Shown: one piece after another, positions 22,024-24,742 of the stretch
Layout: every line of letters starts with the position of its first letter
How positions within the stretch are numbered: position 1 is the stretch's first letter
DNA from: Methanoculleus marisnigri
GTDB taxonomy: Archaea; Halobacteriota; Methanomicrobia; Methanomicrobiales; Methanoculleaceae
NCBI GenBank assembly: GCA_002503885.1
Contig: DASQ01000110.1
Span: forward strand, 1 to 24,742
Direction of reading: 5' to 3'
DNA length: 24,742 bases
Made by a program: the position numbers and the translations under genes
Notes under the pieces: generated by a model
Databases searched by the model: none
What the model was told of the DNA's origin: nothing
Seen by the model: only the letters and a program-made list of their open reading frames with translations

Positions 22024-22332
22024 GGCTTTGTTGAACCCCACCTATTTGTTCAAGATGGCCGCAATCAGGGGCACGGCTTTCCACCGGGTATCGCCATGAC
22101 TGCCCCCGCCCATGGGCGGGGGAGGAGCGCGAAGCGCGGGAGGAGTGGGGTCGATGAGGTATGCGGATCTTCGCGCGAGACAGGGAGGGGGAGACCCCCA
22201 ATGGCGATAGCCACCACGGTCTACTGCATGAGGAGATACCCGAGAAAAAAAGGTCGTCCCGGGGACAAGCCGGATCCGGCACCAGCCTCATCAGGAGGGG
22301 GAGGAAGACCAGAATGGGGTTTCAAGAGAGCC
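22024..22332 (-). mobile_element. 309-bp MITE-like element, copy 2 (complete, inverted)
   Basis: On the minus strand this reads as copy 1 does. The plus-strand ends are GGCTTTGTTGAACCCC and GGGGTTTCAAGAGAGCC. A perfect 7-bp duplication AATTTTT flanks it (22017-22023 and 22333-22339). The outer ~100 bp at each end are closely similar to copy 1, including GGTGGCTATCGCCATTGGGGG and CAGTCATGGCGATACCCGG. The middle differs. Hairpins correspond: 22103-22111/22114-22122 (9 bp) and 22127-22130/22134-22137 (4 bp). A 20-bp segment between G runs in copies 1 and 3 is missing here, probably lost by recombination between GGGGG repeats. No coding frame is conserved. Confidence 0.85.
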
Positions 22333-22351
22333 AATTTTTACATTGTTCCCG

Positions 22352-22370
22352 TGGCTGTGACTCACAGCCA
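22352..22370. terminator. 8-bp hairpin in the convergent spacer
   Basis: TGGCTGTG (22352-22359) pairs perfectly with CACAGCCA (22363-22370) around a 3-nt loop, just outside the right target duplication of the mobile element. It may be part of the original bidirectional end between the 174-aa gene and the small membrane protein. No T run follows directly on the plus strand. Confidence 0.3.
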
Positions 22371-22448
22371 TCAGTGTTAGAACCTGAGGTTTGGGAGCGG
22401 CAGGACTGAGGGAAGTGCCCGGCGGGAGCCTCCCCCGCTTCTGTCTCC

Positions 22449-22901
22449 TCACCGGCGCCCGAAGATCGGGAACACCGGTTCCAGGAGGTCACGCCCGGCC
22501 CCGAGCGCCGTGAGCGGATATGAGCGCGTAAACTGCTGCCCTTCGTCATTTTCGTACGTGACGACCGCTTTTGCCTCCACGAGCATCGAAGCGAGGCCAA
22601 ATCCTGATTCTTCGTCAGGGTCGAGCGAGGCGATCTCGAAATCGATGTCGAGCGGGACGAGAGCGACGTGGATGTTCTGCGCCCTCGCGGTGCCCGTATT
22701 GGTGACTATAATCTCCCGCGCATCTTCCGAGAGCTCCACGGCGACGAGCGGGTAGTTGCCGGAATCTCCCATGATGCGGAAGCTCATCAGGAGGACGAGC
22801 ACGATGATCAGCGCGATGAGGGCGAAGAAGGTGTCGATGAAGACCAGCCCGAGCGTAATGAGGGCGCCCATCACCAGAACGATCTTCTGGTTCTTTTCCA
22901 T
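22449..22901 (-). CDS. Small membrane protein with a C-terminal beta-domain
   Basis: The 150-aa product starts MEKNQKIVLVMGALITLGLVFI (first 20 shown as one hydrophobic hairpin with IDTFFALIALIIVLVLLMSF), giving two membrane segments in residues 7-45. The rest (AVELSEDAREIIVTNTGTARAQNIHVALV onward) has the alternating pattern of an Ig/CARDB-like beta-sandwich, including VTNTGTARA, typical of such extracellular domains. ATG 22901 is chosen over 22955 because a TATA box (ATTATAAG on the plus strand at 22926-22933) lies upstream of it and downstream of the longer start. Function is unknown; no operon partner. Confidence 0.75.
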   Translation of the reverse strand: MEKNQKIVLVMGALITLGLVFIDTFFALIALIIVLVLLMSFRIMGDSGNYPLVAVELSEDAREIIVTNTGTARAQNIHVALVPLDIDFEIASLDPDEESGFGLASMLVEAKAVVTYENDEGQQFTRSYPLTALGAGRDLLEPVFPIFGRR

Positions 22902-22925
22902 GCTACATGGGTTGGTTCGCCGGGG

Positions 22926-22933
22926 ATTATAAG
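22926..22933 (-). promoter_or_regulatory. TATA box of the small membrane protein gene
   Basis: On the minus strand CTTATAAT lies 25-32 bp upstream of ATG 22901. This rules out the longer start at 22955, which would be upstream of the promoter. Confidence 0.55.
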
Positions 22934-23024
22934 AGTAGGTTTTAGTCGGGGGCAAGAGGACATGGTCCGGACGCTCCGCCCCGGGAGTCGCCCGGACTCA
23001 TCCCGCAGGAGGGGGCAACATGAC

Positions 23025-23030
23025 CATATA
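23025..23030 (+). promoter_or_regulatory. TATA box of serS
   Basis: CATATA, 33-38 bp upstream of ATG 23063, would start transcription near 23052. An upstream ATG at 23036 would then not be transcribed, which supports the start used for serS. Confidence 0.5.
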
Positions 23031-23062
23031 CCGTCATGGCGAAGTACGTACAGAGAGACAGT

Positions 23063-24340
23063 ATGCTTGAGTTGAAGTTCGTTCGTGCACACCCCGATAT
23101 CGTCAGGGCAGACCTCACGAAGAGAGGAGATACCGAGAAACTGGCCTGGGTCGACGAGGTGCTGGAGATGGACCGGAGGGCACGGGAACTCACCGTGGAG
23201 ATCGGGGGCCTGCGCAACCGGAGAAACGTCATATCCCGCGAGATCAGCCAGGCGAGGAAGGCGGGGGAAGATATCGCCGGGCTCCTCTCCGAGGCGGCAG
23301 ACCTTCCCGCGCGGGTCAACGAGGCGGAGACGGAGTACGATAAACTCACCGAAGCAGTGAAGTACCGCCTGATGCGGCTCCCGAACATTCTGCACGAGAG
23401 CGTGCCCATCGGCAAGGACGATACCGAGAACATCGAGATCCGGCGGTGGGGCAAACCGGAGATCCCTGCGTTCGACCTGAAGAACCACGGCGCGCTCGCC
23501 GTCGAGCAGGGCTGGGCGGACTTCGAGCGCGCCGCGAAGATATCCGGGTCCGGATTTTACTTCTTAAAAGGCAGGCTCGCCCTGCTCGACATGGCGCTCC
23601 AGCGGTTTGCGATGGACCTCCTCGTCCAGCGCGGGTATACCCCGGTGATCCCCCCGTACATGCTGAACCGGGCCGCATACGAGGGCGTGACCGACCTTGC
23701 CGACTTCGAGAACGTCATGTACAAGATCGACGGCGAGGACGAGTTCCTGATCGCGACGAGCGAGCACCCGATGGCCGCGATGTACAGCGACGAGATCTTC
23801 GAGGAGAAGGACCTGCCGCTCCGGTTTGCGGGGCTGAGCCCGTGCTTCCGGCGGGAGATCGGGGCGCACGGGCTCGATACGAAGGGGCTCTTCCGCGTCC
23901 ACCAGTTCCACAAGGTGGAGCAGTTCATCTACGCCACGCCGGAGCAGTCCTGGGACCTCCATGAGGAACTGATGGCGAACGCCGAGGAAGTCTTCCAGCA
24001 ACTCGGCCTCCCCTATCGGATCGTCTCGATCTGCACGGGGGATATCGGGACCGTCGCCGCAAAGAAGTACGACCTCGAGGTCTGGATGCCGCGCGAGGAG
24101 CGCTACCGCGAAGCGGTGTCGTGCTCGAACTGCACGGCATACCAGGCGGTCAGGCTGAACATCAAGGTGCGCGACCCCGTTGAATTCACCTCGAAGCGCT
24201 TCGTGCACACCTTGAACAGCACCGCGATCGCGACGTCGCGCGCTATCCGGGCGATCCTCGAGAACTATCAGAACGAGGACGGTTCGGTCACCGTCCCGGA
24301 GGCCCTCCGGCCGTATCTCTACGGCGAGGAGACGCTGTAG
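23063..24340 (+). CDS. serS: Seryl-tRNA synthetase, bacterial-type
   Basis: SerRS charges tRNA-Ser and is also the first step toward selenocysteine where present. The 425-aa protein is the common class II type, not the rare zinc-dependent methanogen SerRS. It starts MLELKFVRAHPDIVRADL, followed by the long antiparallel coiled-coil tRNA arm (residues about 30-100). The catalytic domain has motif 2, CFRREIGAHGLDTKGLFRVHQFHKVE (about residues 262-287), and a motif 3 region with CSNCTAYQAVRLNI and LNSTAIATSRAIRAILEN. The frame is open to 23036, but the promoter position and family length support 23063. A T run (24373-24378) follows the gene. Confidence 0.96.
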   Translation: MLELKFVRAHPDIVRADLTKRGDTEKLAWVDEVLEMDRRARELTVEIGGLRNRRNVISREISQARKAGEDIAGLLSEAADLPARVNEAETEYDKLTEAVKYRLMRLPNILHESVPIGKDDTENIEIRRWGKPEIPAFDLKNHGALAVEQGWADFERAAKISGSGFYFLKGRLALLDMALQRFAMDLLVQRGYTPVIPPYMLNRAAYEGVTDLADFENVMYKIDGEDEFLIATSEHPMAAMYSDEIFEEKDLPLRFAGLSPCFRREIGAHGLDTKGLFRVHQFHKVEQFIYATPEQSWDLHEELMANAEEVFQQLGLPYRIVSICTGDIGTVAAKKYDLEVWMPREERYREAVSCSNCTAYQAVRLNIKVRDPVEFTSKRFVHTLNSTAIATSRAIRAILENYQNEDGSVTVPEALRPYLYGEETL

Positions 24341-24372
24341 CGGGCCCCGGGTCTGCACGAGGCCGACAATAC

Positions 24373-24378
24373 TTTTTT
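24373..24378 (+). terminator. T-run terminator after serS
   Basis: Six T residues lie 33 bp after the serS stop, following a GC-rich segment (GGGCCCCGGG). This is a simple archaeal terminator. Confidence 0.45.
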
Positions 24379-24609
24379 GGTCCGGGTGATGCAGCCGCCT
24401 CAGCCACATGCATCCCGCATTGCCGGCGTTCTTCGGTGACATACTGCGTCCCGGCACAGAGATCGACCGGCCAAAAGAGCAGTACTCGTTGTCATTTAAC
24501 TCTATGAATTTCCTTTCCCGCCCTTCGCATCTCTCACGGCCTGCCTTCTGTGTGGGACCATATCCCGATCTGCACCATGGATTGCTTCACGCGAAACTAC
24601 GAAATTTCA
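24379..24609. other. Spacer without convincing gene
   Basis: An open frame of 71 codons (24408-24623, plus strand) has no ribosome site and an unusual composition, and it runs into the mobile-element copy. The segment is less GC-rich than the genes. No RNA gene was recognised. Confidence 0.4.
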
Positions 24610-24742
24610 GTTCTGTTGAATAGGGCATGAATATGGAAGCATCGACCCGGGACGAGGAATCACCCCGGGCATGCCCCTGCAAGTGGACCGTGGGGATATC
24701 GCCTCGCGGGGGTGGGGCTGACGGGGAGGGGGTCTCCCCCTC
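24610..24742 (+). mobile_element. MITE-like element, copy 3 (diverged, cut by the window edge)
   Basis: From 24610, GTTCTGTTGAATAGGGC resembles the GGCTYTGTTGAAACCC end of the complete copies. After a diverged stretch, GTGGACCGTGG (24683 onward) and GGGGGTGGGGCTGACGGGGA to the edge match copy 1 almost exactly. The first arm of the 10-bp hairpin is at 24723-24732. The orientation is the same as copy 1. The right end and target duplication lie outside the window, so completeness is unknown. Confidence 0.65.

Noticed and set aside
24408..24623. 71-codon plus-strand frame after serS
   Set aside because: No ribosome site, atypical composition, and it ends inside the third mobile-element copy.
1..24742. 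CRISPR array, tRNA or rRNA genes
   Set aside because: No regularly spaced repeats, no rRNA-like stretch and no cloverleaf with a T-arm motif were found in the spacers by eye; a tRNAscan or Infernal run would settle this.

Overview
This 24.7-kb, GC-rich window comes from a methanogenic archaeon, most likely Methanoculleus or a close relative in Methanomicrobiales. The evidence is an archaeal-type S-adenosylmethionine synthetase, an HMf-type histone, methanogenesis marker proteins 2 and 4, the archaeal clamp-loader large subunit RfcL, archaemetzincin, archaeal BRE/TATA promoters and a bacterial-type seryl-tRNA synthetase. The genus is inferred from gene content, not from a database search.

Layout. 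Positions 1-258 hold the 3' end of an IscB-like (RRXRR/HNH) transposon gene and its terminal hairpin, ending 8 bp before the metK start. metK is followed closely by hisG-hisA-hisB (+). A 464-bp gap without a convincing gene separates hisB from three minus-strand genes: histone, mmp4 (mtxX) and mmp2. Next come rfcL (+), a UPF0146 gene (-) that shares stop-codon bases with rfcL, and divergent amzA (+) only 17 bp away. A plus-strand run follows: a divergent universal stress protein, an ArsB/NhaD-type ion transporter and a second universal stress protein. Facing it is a minus-strand pair, a cytosine-deaminase-like enzyme and an exported acetolactate decarboxylase. Then come a HEAT-repeat gene (-), a small unknown gene (+), and the complete aspartate-to-nicotinate-mononucleotide operon nadX-nadA-nadC (-). 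Divergent from it is a tRNA methylthiotransferase (+), then a Cys-rich DtxR-like regulator, the zinc-type ABC transporter znuA-znuC-znuB and an unknown 174-aa gene. The window ends with a small membrane protein (-), serS (+) and AT-richer spacer.

The most unusual content is a family of about 310-bp non-autonomous mobile elements. Two complete copies (11480-11789 plus, 22024-22332 minus) have about 17-bp terminal inverted repeats beginning GGCTYTGTTGAAACCC. Each is flanked by its own perfect 7-bp target duplication. A third, diverged copy runs off the right edge. Both complete copies sit between convergent genes, in A/T tracts that look like transcription terminators. They share conserved ends and hairpins but have an unrelated middle. 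One small hairpin shows two compensatory base-pair swaps between copies, which points to selection on folded structure.

Working links between genes: metK-hisGAB make AdoMet and histidine; nadXAC make the NAD ring; the DtxR-like regulator probably controls znuACB through a palindrome over the znuA promoter; and the two stress proteins flanking the transporter may modulate it.
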